DNA from: a virus | IMG/VR virus record: IMGVR_UViG_3300032267_000103 | Location: 1-25,487 of that record | Strand: one strand, 5' to 3' | DNA: 25,487 nt | Shown: positions 6,808 to 14,520 of the stretch, piece by piece | Position numbering within the stretch: the stretch's first letter is position 1 | Layout of the letters: the number at the start of each line of letters is the position of its first letter | Program-made: the position numbers and the translations under genes | The notes under the pieces: model-generated | Database searches by the model: none | What the model was told of the DNA's origin: nothing | What the model saw: the letters and a program-made list of their open reading frames with translations, nothing else

Positions 6808-8396
6808 TGGCTGACCGGTACGACGATCAATACTCCAGCCCGGAAGCCCTTCGGCTGGCTAAAGCTTTGGGTATCAACCCCAAAGGCAAGCTTACTGCCA
6901 GCAACCCTGACCTAACCGGCTCCAATGCTGCTTTGGCAAAGCAAATGGCCGCCCGAATGGCAGCACAGAAGGCTGCAAACCGGCAAGAAGAATATGAACT
7001 TGCAAGAGATGCGGATGGGAATACTATTCTTGTTCCAAAATCTGCACCTGAACCTAAAAAGGACCGAAACCGTGTTATGGAGGGCATAACGGAAGGTTTT
7101 GGCGAACAGCCTCTTTCTGGTGTGTCTGAACGTGACCGCGAAAACTACCCTACGATGTCGCGGTATGTTGATCCTGTTGCAAAGGCGCTTAACGCCGTTG
7201 TTCGTACCCCCGGCGCAATCGTAGGCGGCGCTTCTGGCGCTTATGGCGCTGGTGTCGAAGCCGCAACCGGCGATTCTGGCTATGCCAACGCAGAACAGCG
7301 CCGTATGCGTGAGTTTCTGGATTATCTTGGCATTAATAGTGCGGCAACAATGGGTGGCGCACGGGCTCCTGCGCCCGCCCGCAAGGTTGATCCGACAACC
7401 CAATACGCAATGCGGTACGAATCAATTCCGCCAGAAGGCGCTATTGGCCCCGTACAAGCACCTGTTGGCAGCGCCCGTAACCCTGAAATGGGCGGGCAGG
7501 CTTATTCACAAAATGTCGCGCGGCAAGCCCGCATTGATGACATCATCAAGCAGGCGGCTGGCGATACTGCACAGACCCGCCAAAATTCAGCGGTTCAAAA
7601 TGCCATTGACGCCGCAGCCCAACGCGCTAGGGAGGGTATGCCGCGTGAAATGAATGCTGATGAAATTGCTGCTATGCAACGGTCATTTGCTGAAAAGAAC
7701 CCGCCATCCATCGGCCCAAGTACATTTGAAGGTGCTGGTCGCCAAATGACTGCCGACGAAATTGCAGCCATGCAGCGGTCGTTTGCAGGAGCTAACCCGC
7801 CATCTGCAAGCCCGATGAGCCTGCCGGTGGCTACCGGAACCGTTGTTGCGGGCGCAATGACGCGCCCCGGCAAAGGGACGCCCCCCAGCAGCGCGGGAAT
7901 GGATCGGGCGGAAGATGAGGGTTTTTATCGCAGCGTTGGCGCAAACACATTTCGCAATAGTCCGGCTTTAGATCGTTCTGAAGATGAAAATTTTTACCGC
8001 AGCGTTGGCGCGGCCCGTTTGCCCAGCAGTACAGGGATTGACCAGACCGACTACCCAATGCGCTCTTCCGCAGTTTCTGCCGCCAAAAAGCAAGTGGCTT
8101 CTAGGATGCCAGAAACTATTGACCTTAATTCAGGGTCATCTAACGCTTCTAGCCCCGGTATTTTGTCCCGTATCTTTTCGGGCAAAGATTACCAATCCAA
8201 TAGCAGGCCAGTTATGGAAGATGGAACTGTCAATTGGGGCAACCCTGACAGTGCTGCTGACTTCTTCCGTGCCGACAAGGCCCGCATGGCTATGGAAGGT
8301 CGGGCAAGCGGCGGCAGTGTTAATGGCAAGCCCGACAAAGATGCTGCGCTGCATAAGGCGCTGGAAATCATTCACCATATGATCCGTTCGCGCTAA
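6807..8396 (+). CDS. Putative virion/ejection protein with internal repeats (529 aa)
   Basis: No family is recognised. The start overlaps the portal stop (TAATG). Visible features: an Ala/Lys-rich N-terminus; a Gly/Ala-rich hydrophobic stretch (residues ~131-155) of glycine-zipper type; two copies of ADEIAAMQRSFA (around 284-295 and 316-327); and two copies of a DR[AS]ED-E-x-FYRSVGA unit (366-379 and 389-402). A C-terminal module, SGG then DAALHKALEIIHHMIRSR, resembles the end of the next protein. Position after the portal and the amphipathic low-complexity make-up suggest an internal head or DNA-ejection protein. This is an inference; it could also be an assembly factor. Confidence 0.6.
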   Translation: MADRYDDQYSSPEALRLAKALGINPKGKLTASNPDLTGSNAALAKQMAARMAAQKAANRQEEYELARDADGNTILVPKSAPEPKKDRNRVMEGITEGFGEQPLSGVSERDRENYPTMSRYVDPVAKALNAVVRTPGAIVGGASGAYGAGVEAATGDSGYANAEQRRMREFLDYLGINSAATMGGARAPAPARKVDPTTQYAMRYESIPPEGAIGPVQAPVGSARNPEMGGQAYSQNVARQARIDDIIKQAAGDTAQTRQNSAVQNAIDAAAQRAREGMPREMNADEIAAMQRSFAEKNPPSIGPSTFEGAGRQMTADEIAAMQRSFAGANPPSASPMSLPVATGTVVAGAMTRPGKGTPPSSAGMDRAEDEGFYRSVGANTFRNSPALDRSEDENFYRSVGAARLPSSTGIDQTDYPMRSSAVSAAKKQVASRMPETIDLNSGSSNASSPGILSRIFSGKDYQSNSRPVMEDGTVNWGNPDSAADFFRADKARMAMEGRASGGSVNGKPDKDAALHKALEIIHHMIRSR

Positions 8397-8409
8397 GGCG
8401 GGGTAAGTC

Positions 8410-11034
8410 ATGGCTGGTAAATCCTCCAAGAAGGCAATCAAACTTGCCAAAGGCATTACCAGCCGTACTGGCTACGCTGATGGCGGTCGTCCGATCACCT
8501 CTAAATCATTGGCGGCAAATATGACGCCAGTGGAAGATAACTACAACCCTGATTACAATCAAAAAGTTTTAGGCCAATATCTTCAAGACAAGTTTAACCG
8601 TGCGGTTGATTTGGCAAAAATGCCCGGTGATGTTTTGGCTGGCAATAGGTCATTTGACCCGCGTTCTGATGCAGATATAGCTGACGCAGTTGATTTGGCT
8701 GGGTTTGCCCAAACTGGCGGCATGGGCGGCGTTTCGGCAAAGGCTGGTGAAACAGTACTTGGGTCGGGGCCAATAAAAAAACTTATGCAGCAAATTGAAA
8801 ATGATCGTGGAATTGTTGCTGCCCGTCGTTTAGAAAGGGCGGCAGATGAAATACCTAATTTAGAAAAACTTTACACACCGAATGCTCTTCGCGAAGCTTT
8901 TGTTGGCCCAATGGGAGATGAAAGCCTTTTGATGACTATGAGGCCACAAGACTTTGCAAAGTTTGCGTCTCCTCTTACAGAAGAATTAAAAATAGCCAAA
9001 GAGGGATCATCAAAAGCATGGAATGCTTATGTGCGATCCTTGTCCAAATTACCTCAAACTGGTGGTTTTTCGGACGTTCCCCACCTTACATTTGGTGAAA
9101 TTCAAAACATTCCAGCAATTGTTGGGCATGAAGGCCGCCATAGATCTTTGGCACTTGAAAAAATTAATGAACCAGTTTCTTTGGTTAGGCTTGAGCCATC
9201 TTACCCGATTAAATCTGAAATGATTTCTAACATCCAAGAAAAACTTCCGTATTGGAGACCATATAAAGATGAAAGATTAAAAATGATGTTTTCTGAAAGA
9301 TTGCCGGAAGATTTGCGTGTTGTTCCGCAAACCAGAAGTTTGGATGAATATCAAAAAATTCAACTTCCTGAACCCTACCAGAATGGTGGCGGCGTTGACA
9401 CCGCAGTTGACATAGCCCGCAAGCACTACGCTGCTGGAGGAAGCCCCTTCTACGGCCAAGATGTCTACAATCAGCTTATGGCTGATATAGCTGGTAGGAA
9501 AACAAACATACCAGTAGGACAGTTCGATTTGTACAAAGGTGCAAAAGGAACCGCGCCCGTTGCCCCCAAGGGGACAGCGCCCGGCGGGCAGGACCCTAAG
9601 ATTATTCCACCGACAGACGGCTTTTCTGGGGCATATGACGGCGGCGGATCTGGCGGGTCGGAACAAACAGGAACCCCGCCTGATGGGCCTACCGGGTCGT
9701 TTAATAATCCCTTTTCGGGGATGATTAGCAATGCGGTAAACAACCCCGGAACTACAGCCATTAATGCTGGCGTGGGTTTGTTGGGTGGTCCCTTTGGAAT
9801 TGCAAATTCTGTTTCCGGTTTGTTGGGCGGGCCAACGGTTGGTGGTTTAGTTACCGGAACATACGGGCAACCTACAGCTATCGGGTCCGCTACATCTTAT
9901 GACAAGGGTCCGGCCCCTATCGGGTCTGCTACATCTTATGACAAGGGTTCGACCGCGCCCGATGTAGCTACAAAATCCGTTTCAACTACTTCTGTTGCAC
10001 CAACCAACCAATTTTCTGGTATGTACAACGGAACACCCGTAACAGCAAAAGCTGATGTAGAAGCTGATAAAGGCGTATCAATTGCCAACACCGCCAAAGG
10101 CGTTGCTCAATTAGAAGCTGAAATGGAGGCGCAACAAGCGCAGCAAAACCAAGCGGCAATTGGGGCTCAAATTGGAGCGCAAATCGGCCCAATGCTGGGG
10201 GCCGCTGCACCTAAAGCAGATGTAGAAACTGACAGGGGCGTGTCAATTGCCAATACGGCTAAGGGCGTTTCGCAACTAGAGGGGCGCGACATGCAACCGG
10301 GCGTTCAAGCGCCAAGCCGATCTTCAAGCGTTCCGGGTTTTGCCACTGCGGCGGAATTAGAAAACCCCAATCCCAGCTACACAATGGGCGTTCCTCATGC
10401 GGAATCTGTAAGCGCATATTCTTACGGGACGCTTAACGATCAAAATCAAGCAGCGCAAAATACATTGGGTGACGTTAGCCGGGGTTTAGATGCTTTTGGT
10501 GTCCCCGACCAAACTTCGGTTAGTGTTGCTGACCCCTCTTCCATGTCCCAAGGTATGCAAGATGCTTTGTCGGCAGCAGAAAGCCAATCTCCAAACGACA
10601 ATGCCCCCGGCGGTTATGGCGGCGGCTTTGGCGATGGTTCCATAGGTGGTGAATCTTACGGCGGTGGCGCGTGGGGTGGCGGCGCTGGCAATGACACTAG
10701 CGGCTTTGGCGGTTGGGGCGGTTCTGGCGCTGATGACAGCGGCAGTTATGGCGGCGGCTATGGCGGCGATGGCGATGGTGATGGCGGCGGCGGTGGCGAA
10801 AGCGGCAGTGGAGATAGCGGCGGCGGGGACAGTGGTGGGGGCGATAGCGGGGGCGGTGATGGAGGTGGAGGCGGTGACGGCGGAGGAAGCGGCGAAAAGC
10901 GCGGTGGGTTTATTCGGTTTAAAAAACACGTTCGCCCAAATGAGGCCGCTGTACAAAAGGCATTGAAGATTGCCAACAAGCATACAAAGAACAAAAACAA
11001 GGCTATTGCAAAGAAATCTAGTGTGGTAAAGTAA
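8410..11034 (+). CDS. Large glycine-rich putative virion protein (874 aa)
   Basis: The N-terminus is basic (MAGKSSKKAIKLAKGI) and carries a YADGG motif. Residues ~100-320 look globular and include VGHEGRHRS at 238-246, a GxxGRHR motif that could be catalytic or nucleotide-binding but that I cannot assign firmly. Residues ~441-487 are Gly/hydrophobic and glycine-zipper-like. Then come two direct repeats (ATSYDKG and KADVE-x(2)-GVSIANTAKG types) and a Gly-rich tract with GGGDS units (~733-828). The last 50 residues start with KRGGF and end in a basic helix (EAAVQKALKIANKH), parallel to the end of the preceding protein. An injected or internal virion protein is plausible; the function is not established. 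Confidence 0.6.
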   Translation: MAGKSSKKAIKLAKGITSRTGYADGGRPITSKSLAANMTPVEDNYNPDYNQKVLGQYLQDKFNRAVDLAKMPGDVLAGNRSFDPRSDADIADAVDLAGFAQTGGMGGVSAKAGETVLGSGPIKKLMQQIENDRGIVAARRLERAADEIPNLEKLYTPNALREAFVGPMGDESLLMTMRPQDFAKFASPLTEELKIAKEGSSKAWNAYVRSLSKLPQTGGFSDVPHLTFGEIQNIPAIVGHEGRHRSLALEKINEPVSLVRLEPSYPIKSEMISNIQEKLPYWRPYKDERLKMMFSERLPEDLRVVPQTRSLDEYQKIQLPEPYQNGGGVDTAVDIARKHYAAGGSPFYGQDVYNQLMADIAGRKTNIPVGQFDLYKGAKGTAPVAPKGTAPGGQDPKIIPPTDGFSGAYDGGGSGGSEQTGTPPDGPTGSFNNPFSGMISNAVNNPGTTAINAGVGLLGGPFGIANSVSGLLGGPTVGGLVTGTYGQPTAIGSATSYDKGPAPIGSATSYDKGSTAPDVATKSVSTTSVAPTNQFSGMYNGTPVTAKADVEADKGVSIANTAKGVAQLEAEMEAQQAQQNQAAIGAQIGAQIGPMLGAAAPKADVETDRGVSIANTAKGVSQLEGRDMQPGVQAPSRSSSVPGFATAAELENPNPSYTMGVPHAESVSAYSYGTLNDQNQAAQNTLGDVSRGLDAFGVPDQTSVSVADPSSMSQGMQDALSAAESQSPNDNAPGGYGGGFGDGSIGGESYGGGAWGGGAGNDTSGFGGWGGSGADDSGSYGGGYGGDGDGDGGGGGESGSGDSGGGDSGGGDSGGGDGGGGGDGGGSGEKRGGFIRFKKHVRPNEAAVQKALKIANKHTKNKNKAIAKKSSVVK
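9877..9948 (+). repeat. Tandem 33-nt direct repeat, 39-nt period
   Basis: Two near-identical units (9877-9909 and 9916-9948) encode x-IGSATSYDKG twice, separated by six bases. They lie inside the 874-aa gene and keep the frame, so they duplicate a peptide rather than disrupt the gene. Confidence 0.85.
10048..10281 (+). repeat. Diverged 69-nt direct repeat inside the 874-aa gene
   Basis: Units at 10048-10116 and 10213-10281 each encode a 23-residue segment with the core GVSIANTAKGV. The first is followed by a Gln/Ala-rich linker. Differences are mostly conservative (EADK versus ETDR), so the duplication is older than the 33-nt repeat. Confidence 0.85.
10609..10905 (+). repeat. Glycine-codon-rich tract (GGC/GGT/GGG)
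   Basis: Most codons in this segment are Gly, with Ser, Asp, Tyr and Ala between. The last third is a regular GGGDS repeat. It encodes a flexible acidic Gly-rich linker in front of the conserved C-terminal module of the 874-aa protein. Confidence 0.8.
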
Positions 11035-11105
11035 AGTATAACTTGATGCCGCCCAAGATTAGCGCGGCACCGGGGACGCCCGGATAGACCTAGCTAGGAG
11101 TCGTT
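11035..11105 (+). promoter_or_regulatory. Intergenic leader with two adjacent small hairpins
   Basis: TGCCGC/GCGGCA (11047-11052 with 11064-11069) and CCGGG/CCCGG (11070-11074 with 11079-11083) can form two abutting stems. There is no T-tract. AGGAG at 11096-11100 is the ribosome binding site of the next gene. A role in mRNA processing or stability is possible; no promoter is evident. Confidence 0.3.
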
Positions 11106-12242
11106 ATGTACGAAATGGCAAAAAAGGCCCGTGAGGCCATGAAATCCAAGGCTAAAGCCCTTGCTGCGCCCGGAAAGGGCCAGATGGTTTCTTCTGCCGA
11201 TTGGTCCCCGCCTGAAATGCTTGATGCGGATGTAAAGACGGGGCTCCGTCCCATCAGCCGCCGGGCTTTCAAAAAGGGCGGTAAAGTCATTGGTGAGTCT
11301 GCCAAGGCCGACATGGGCAAGATGCCCCGTAAATCTGGCGGTAAGGCTGAAGCCACTGAATATGCCAATGCCAAAGTCAACCGCAACGTCAAGGAAGCCA
11401 ACGAAGAGCGTGAGGGCATCAAGCACATTGGTGGCATGAAGCGCGGCGGCCCTGCTAGGAAGGCCCTTGGAGGCCCTATGGCTGGCGCAAACAAGATGAT
11501 GATGAGCGCCCACCAGACCGCTGGCGTTCCTGCCGCCCGCATGGATTTCACTGGCGTCAAAAAGGGTTCCCTGTCCCCCGCCAAGGCTGTTGGCCTAAAA
11601 AAGGGCGGCACTGCTGAAAAGCATGATGACGTTAAGCAGGACATGGCGCTCATCAAGAAGATGGTAAAGCCATCTGCCCGTTCCGGCAAAAAGGAAGGTG
11701 GATTCCTCCGCACCCTTGGCGACCGCGTTGCTGGCGATTTGGCTTCTGACACGGCCATGAAGATCAAGGACAAGCTTCTTGGCGGCTTGAGCGGTGATAA
11801 CTACAAAAAGGGTGGCCGCGCCGCTCGCAAGTCTGGTGGCGGCGTGTTTACCGGCCCCGGCTATCCCGGCAAGGTTCCCGGCGTTGTTCCCGGCGGACGC
11901 GATGCCCATGCCCATGGCGGCAAGGCTGGCAAGGGCAAGACCAACATCAACATCATTATCGGCGCTGCAAAGCCCGCAGATGACATGATGGCTCCGGGCA
12001 TGGGCGGCCCTACGCCTCCCCCGATGCCGGTTCCCGTGCCCCCGCCCGCCGCTGGTGGCGGTATGCCTGCCGGTATGCCTATGCCGATGCCCGCCCCTCC
12101 CGCTGGCGGCGCTCCCGCTGGTGGCCCTCCGATGCCCCGCAAGCGCGGTGGCCGCACCTATCGTTCTTACAAGGACATGGATGCTGGCGCTGGTTCGGGT
12201 GAGGGTCGTTTGGAAAAGACTGAAATCCAGAAGGGCAAGTAA
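11106..12242 (+). CDS. Basic K/R-x-GG motif protein (378 aa), putative virion protein
   Basis: The start has AGGAG five bases upstream. The protein is strongly basic and low in complexity. A six-residue K/R-rich motif around a Gly-Gly pair occurs eight times: FKKGGK 55, RKSGGK 75, MKRGGP 111, LKKGGT 164, KKEGGF 195, YKKGGR 233, RKSGGG 241 and RKRGGR 345. A KTNINIIIGAAKP segment at 278-290 is the most hydrophobic part. It is followed by a Met/Pro/Gly-rich tract (~294-344). The family is unrecognised by name. The repeats could bind DNA inside the head or be short docking or cleavage sites. The two preceding genes and the gene at 17340 carry related motifs, which suggests a shared role in the particle. 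Confidence 0.65.
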   Translation: MYEMAKKAREAMKSKAKALAAPGKGQMVSSADWSPPEMLDADVKTGLRPISRRAFKKGGKVIGESAKADMGKMPRKSGGKAEATEYANAKVNRNVKEANEEREGIKHIGGMKRGGPARKALGGPMAGANKMMMSAHQTAGVPAARMDFTGVKKGSLSPAKAVGLKKGGTAEKHDDVKQDMALIKKMVKPSARSGKKEGGFLRTLGDRVAGDLASDTAMKIKDKLLGGLSGDNYKKGGRAARKSGGGVFTGPGYPGKVPGVVPGGRDAHAHGGKAGKGKTNINIIIGAAKPADDMMAPGMGGPTPPPMPVPVPPPAAGGGMPAGMPMPMPAPPAGGAPAGGPPMPRKRGGRTYRSYKDMDAGAGSGEGRLEKTEIQKGK

Positions 12243-12272
12243 TTGCTGGCGACGATAAAGTAGTCAGCGACC

Positions 12273-12307
12273 GGACGGTAGCGTAACCCCCCTTTACGCT
12301 ACCGTCC
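12273..12307 (+). terminator. Perfect 14-bp hairpin, terminator- or processing-like
   Basis: GGACGGTAGCGTAA (12273-12286) pairs without mismatch with 12294-12307 across a 7-nt loop (CCCCCCT). It lies 30 nt after the stop of the 378-aa gene. The 3' side continues CAACCAACC rather than T, so it is not a standard intrinsic terminator. It could be a Rho-independent variant, an mRNA-stabilising end or an RNase III site separating two expression units. Confidence 0.55.
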
Positions 12308-12321
12308 AACCAACCAAGGGG

Positions 12322-12339
12322 AACCGTCAGGGGGCGGTT
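12322..12339 (+). promoter_or_regulatory. Hairpin presenting the ribosome binding site in its loop
   Basis: AACCG (12322-12326) pairs with CGGTT (12335-12339), placing the Shine-Dalgarno AGGGGG (12329-12334) in the 8-nt loop. The ATG at 12345 is 10 nt from the SD, a long spacing that the fold could shorten. The five-bp stem is weak, so this is a tentative regulatory reading. Confidence 0.3.
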
Positions 12340-12344
12340 AAAAG

Positions 12345-12560
12345 ATGTTAACACAGCAAGCATTCTATCAATACGAACTGACCAAACAGATTAAAATGGA
12401 AATAGACCGCCTTAAAGAGGCATTGGTAAGTCTTCACCAAGTAGAAGGGTTTGATTTTTCTTCCTACAAACACCAAGTAGGAAGAATAGAAGGACTTCGC
12501 ACGGCATTGGAGCTTTGCGAAGAAGTAAACGCTACGTTAAGTGGCAAAGAAGGGGGTTAA
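12345..12560 (+). CDS. Small coiled-coil protein (71 aa)
   Basis: This is a short, mostly helical protein. Residues ~8-31 (YQYELTKQIKMEIDRLKEAL) and ~45-65 (VGRIEGLRTALELCEEV) form two helices joined by an aromatic turn (FDFSSYKH), a helical-hairpin design. No family name can be given, though similar two-helix proteins with an LKEAL segment occur beside head genes in podoviruses. It lies directly before the GroES-like gene, whose ribosome binding site is inside its last codons, so both are probably made together. Confidence 0.7.
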   Translation: MLTQQAFYQYELTKQIKMEIDRLKEALVSLHQVEGFDFSSYKHQVGRIEGLRTALELCEEVNATLSGKEGG

Positions 12561-12561
12561 T

Positions 12562-12954
12562 ATGCCTTTTATGACTATGGATCACGAAGTTGATCCTGCT
12601 GGCGCTTTGGTAAAAGAACTTGGCGATCTTAGCAGCGTTGAAGTGTTCAACAATCAAATGCTGGTGGCGGTTTATATCCGCCCTCAGAAAACGAAGAGCG
12701 GGATTATCCTGACCAGCCAGACGACCGACGAAGACCGCTTCCAATCTAAGGTGGGCTTGGTGGTCAAGATGGGGCCGTCTGCTTTTGTTGATAATTCTGG
12801 TGAGTGGTTTGGCGATGCAGAGATCAACGAAGGCGACTGGATTGTGTTCCGGCCATCTGATGGCTGGAGCATTACCGTCAATGGCGTCCTTTGCCGCATG
12901 ATTGACGATGTTAATGTCAAAGCCCGTGTCGATCAGCCTGACCGTGTGTGGTAA
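12562..12954 (+). CDS. GroES-like co-chaperonin (Cpn10 fold, 130 aa)
   Basis: The sequence follows the Cpn10 plan. A first strand (NQMLVAVYIRPQ, 31-42) leads into a mobile loop with SGIIL at 46-50; the I-I-L triplet is where GroES has its GroEL-binding I-V-L. A strand KVGLVVKMGP (63-72) is followed by a dome-region loop and then GDWIVFRPSDG (91-101), the GroES-like 'G-D-x-V-x-F' turn. VNGVLCRMIDDVNV (106-119) corresponds to the GroES C-terminal strands. The N-terminus (~30 residues) is longer than in GroES. Known phage Cpn10s (T4 gp31, RB49 CocO) replace host GroES for capsid folding. Placed among head genes, the same job is likely here. The start at 12562 has AGGGGG at 12551-12556. Confidence 0.75.
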   Translation: MPFMTMDHEVDPAGALVKELGDLSSVEVFNNQMLVAVYIRPQKTKSGIILTSQTTDEDRFQSKVGLVVKMGPSAFVDNSGEWFGDAEINEGDWIVFRPSDGWSITVNGVLCRMIDDVNVKARVDQPDRVW

Positions 12955-12968
12955 TTATGGAGTCTACT

Positions 12969-13853
12969 ATGTCTGACATGGAAGAAACTGTTGAAGTTAT
13001 CTTGGACGACACCCCAAAGGTTGAAGCCAAGAAAGCCGAAGAACAGGAAATTGAGGTTGTTGAAGCCCCTAAAAAGGGCAAGGACGTTGATTCGGCTCTC
13101 AAGGAGCTAAATGCGCGTCTGGAACAAGAGCGTCTGGCCCGCGAACAGGCCGAAGAGCGCGCCCGCGTGTCTGACCAGAAGGCTCAGATGGCATATGGTG
13201 AGGTGTCTGACACCAATATGCACCTTGTTGCCAGCGCAATTGATAGCGTAAAGCGCGATCAGGAAATTCTGAAGTCGCACTTGCGTGATTCGATGGCAAT
13301 TGGTGATTTTGACAAGGCGGCTGACATCCAATCGGCTATGCAAGTCAACTTCAACAAGTTGAGCCAGTTGGAAACCGGCTATGAGGAAATGCGGAACACT
13401 CCGCGTCAGCCTGTAGCACCCCAGTCGCGCGAAATGAACGTCGATACCCTGATTAATCAGGTTACGCCCCGTTCTGCGGAGTGGTTGCGAACAAACCGCG
13501 AACACTTGCCTGATTCGCGTTCAATTCGCGTGATGGCTCGCGCCCATGAGGATGCGGTTGATTACGGTCTGGTTCCCGAATCAGATGGTTACTTCAAGTT
13601 TGTGGAAAACCGCCTTGGCATTGGTGAGTCCAAGCGCGCCATCCCCGGTCTTGATGATGCAACTGACTACGCTGCCAAGCCCACCCAGAAGCGTTCATCG
13701 CCGCCATCGGCTCCGGTATCCCGCTCTGGCACTAGCACCAATCGCTCTGGCGTTGTGACACTGACTGCGGCTGAAGTTGAAGCCGCCAAGATAAGTGGCA
13801 TTACTCCGCAAGAGTATTACCGCAATAAAATGAAGGGCGACACACGCCACTAG
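12969..13853 (+). CDS. Putative scaffolding protein (294 aa)
   Basis: The assignment rests on position (before the capsid genes) and make-up. An acidic N-terminus is followed by a long charged coiled coil (residues ~40-74, LNARLEQERLAREQAEERA) and a second helical region to ~150. A low-complexity Ser/Pro/Arg linker (~240-270) comes next, then a short C-terminal domain (LTAAEVEAAKISGITPQEYY) of the kind that contacts the shell in podoviral scaffolds. The ATG at 12969 has GGAG six bases upstream; ATG 12957 has no such signal. It begins 14 nt after the GroES-like gene. Direct family recognition is weak. Confidence 0.65.
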   Translation: MSDMEETVEVILDDTPKVEAKKAEEQEIEVVEAPKKGKDVDSALKELNARLEQERLAREQAEERARVSDQKAQMAYGEVSDTNMHLVASAIDSVKRDQEILKSHLRDSMAIGDFDKAADIQSAMQVNFNKLSQLETGYEEMRNTPRQPVAPQSREMNVDTLINQVTPRSAEWLRTNREHLPDSRSIRVMARAHEDAVDYGLVPESDGYFKFVENRLGIGESKRAIPGLDDATDYAAKPTQKRSSPPSAPVSRSGTSTNRSGVVTLTAAEVEAAKISGITPQEYYRNKMKGDTRH

Positions 13854-13862
13854 GAGGAATGA

Positions 13863-14465
13863 ATGGATATTGTATCCGAAAATCCGGCCCGTCGCCGTGG
13901 CCGTCCCCCAAAAGCACCGATTGTCCGTGCTGAAGTTGAAGAGGAACAGGTAGTTATGGAAACCCGTGATGCAGACCGTCCCACCATGCGCCCCGCGCTG
14001 CGTGAGGAAGACCCCCGCGCAGCCGCCGCCCGCCGCGCCGCAGAAATTCGCGGGCATTTGGGCGAAATGGATGAGGGGACGGATGAATTTCGCGCCCCCA
14101 AGGCCCCGGATGGCTGGGAGTATGAGTGGAAGCGCAAGACTGTGCTGGGTCAGGAAGATCCCGCATATCAGGTGCATCTTGCTCGCATGGGCTGGGAAGC
14201 AGTTCCCACAACCCGCCACCCGGAAATGATGCCGGGTATGGGTAATTACCCAACCATTGAGCGTAAGGGTCAAACTTTGATGATGCGCCCTGCGGTTATT
14301 TCTGATGAAGCCCGACAAATTGAATATAGGAAGGCTAAAAATCAGGTAAAGCAGAAGGAAGCGCAGCTTAATGCGACCCCTGAAGGCACTTTGACCCGTG
14401 ACGATGCTCGCGTTCGGCCTGTAATTAATAAGGCTTACGAAGCAATTCCGGTTCCCAAAGACTAA
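13863..14465 (+). CDS. AT-hook-bearing head-region protein (200 aa)
   Basis: An AT-hook core RRRGRPPK at residues 10-17 suggests minor-groove DNA binding. It is followed by an acidic then Arg/Ala-rich linker. The rest (from ~78) looks like a conserved domain: GWEYEWKRKTVLGQEDPAYQ, then HLARMGWEAVPTTRHPEMMP, and a C-terminal helix with KAKNQVKQKEAQL. I recall proteins of this plan next to capsid genes in uncultured phages, without known function. A role linking packaged DNA to the shell, or decoration, is an inference. AGGAGG at 13852-13857 sets the start; a terminator follows the stop. Confidence 0.7.
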   Translation: MDIVSENPARRRGRPPKAPIVRAEVEEEQVVMETRDADRPTMRPALREEDPRAAAARRAAEIRGHLGEMDEGTDEFRAPKAPDGWEYEWKRKTVLGQEDPAYQVHLARMGWEAVPTTRHPEMMPGMGNYPTIERKGQTLMMRPAVISDEARQIEYRKAKNQVKQKEAQLNATPEGTLTRDDARVRPVINKAYEAIPVPKD

Positions 14466-14466
14466 A

Positions 14467-14484
14467 ATTGCAATTTATTGCAAT
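14467..14484. repeat. Two ATTGCAAT palindromes ten bases apart
   Basis: ATTGCAAT occurs at 14467-14474 and 14477-14484, start to start 10 bp, i.e. on the same face of the helix. The pair may be an operator, or the two copies may pair as a tight hairpin after the AT-hook gene. Confidence 0.5.
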
Positions 14485-14520
14485 AAAAAAGAGGGTCATC
14501 TATGGGTGGCCCTTTACTTA
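14484..14520 (+). terminator. Intrinsic terminator after the AT-hook gene
   Basis: AGGGTCA (14492-14498) pairs with TGGCCCT (14507-14513) with one G·U pair, flanked by an A-run upstream and TTTACTTATTT downstream. The U-tract is interrupted, so termination may be partial. It separates the packaging/scaffold unit from the capsid unit. Confidence 0.6.

Noticed and set aside
10646-10966. Ala/Val-rich 106-codon plus-strand frame
   Set aside because: It is an out-of-frame reading of the Gly-codon tract of the 874-aa gene (GGC shifted to GCG) and lacks its own ribosome binding site.
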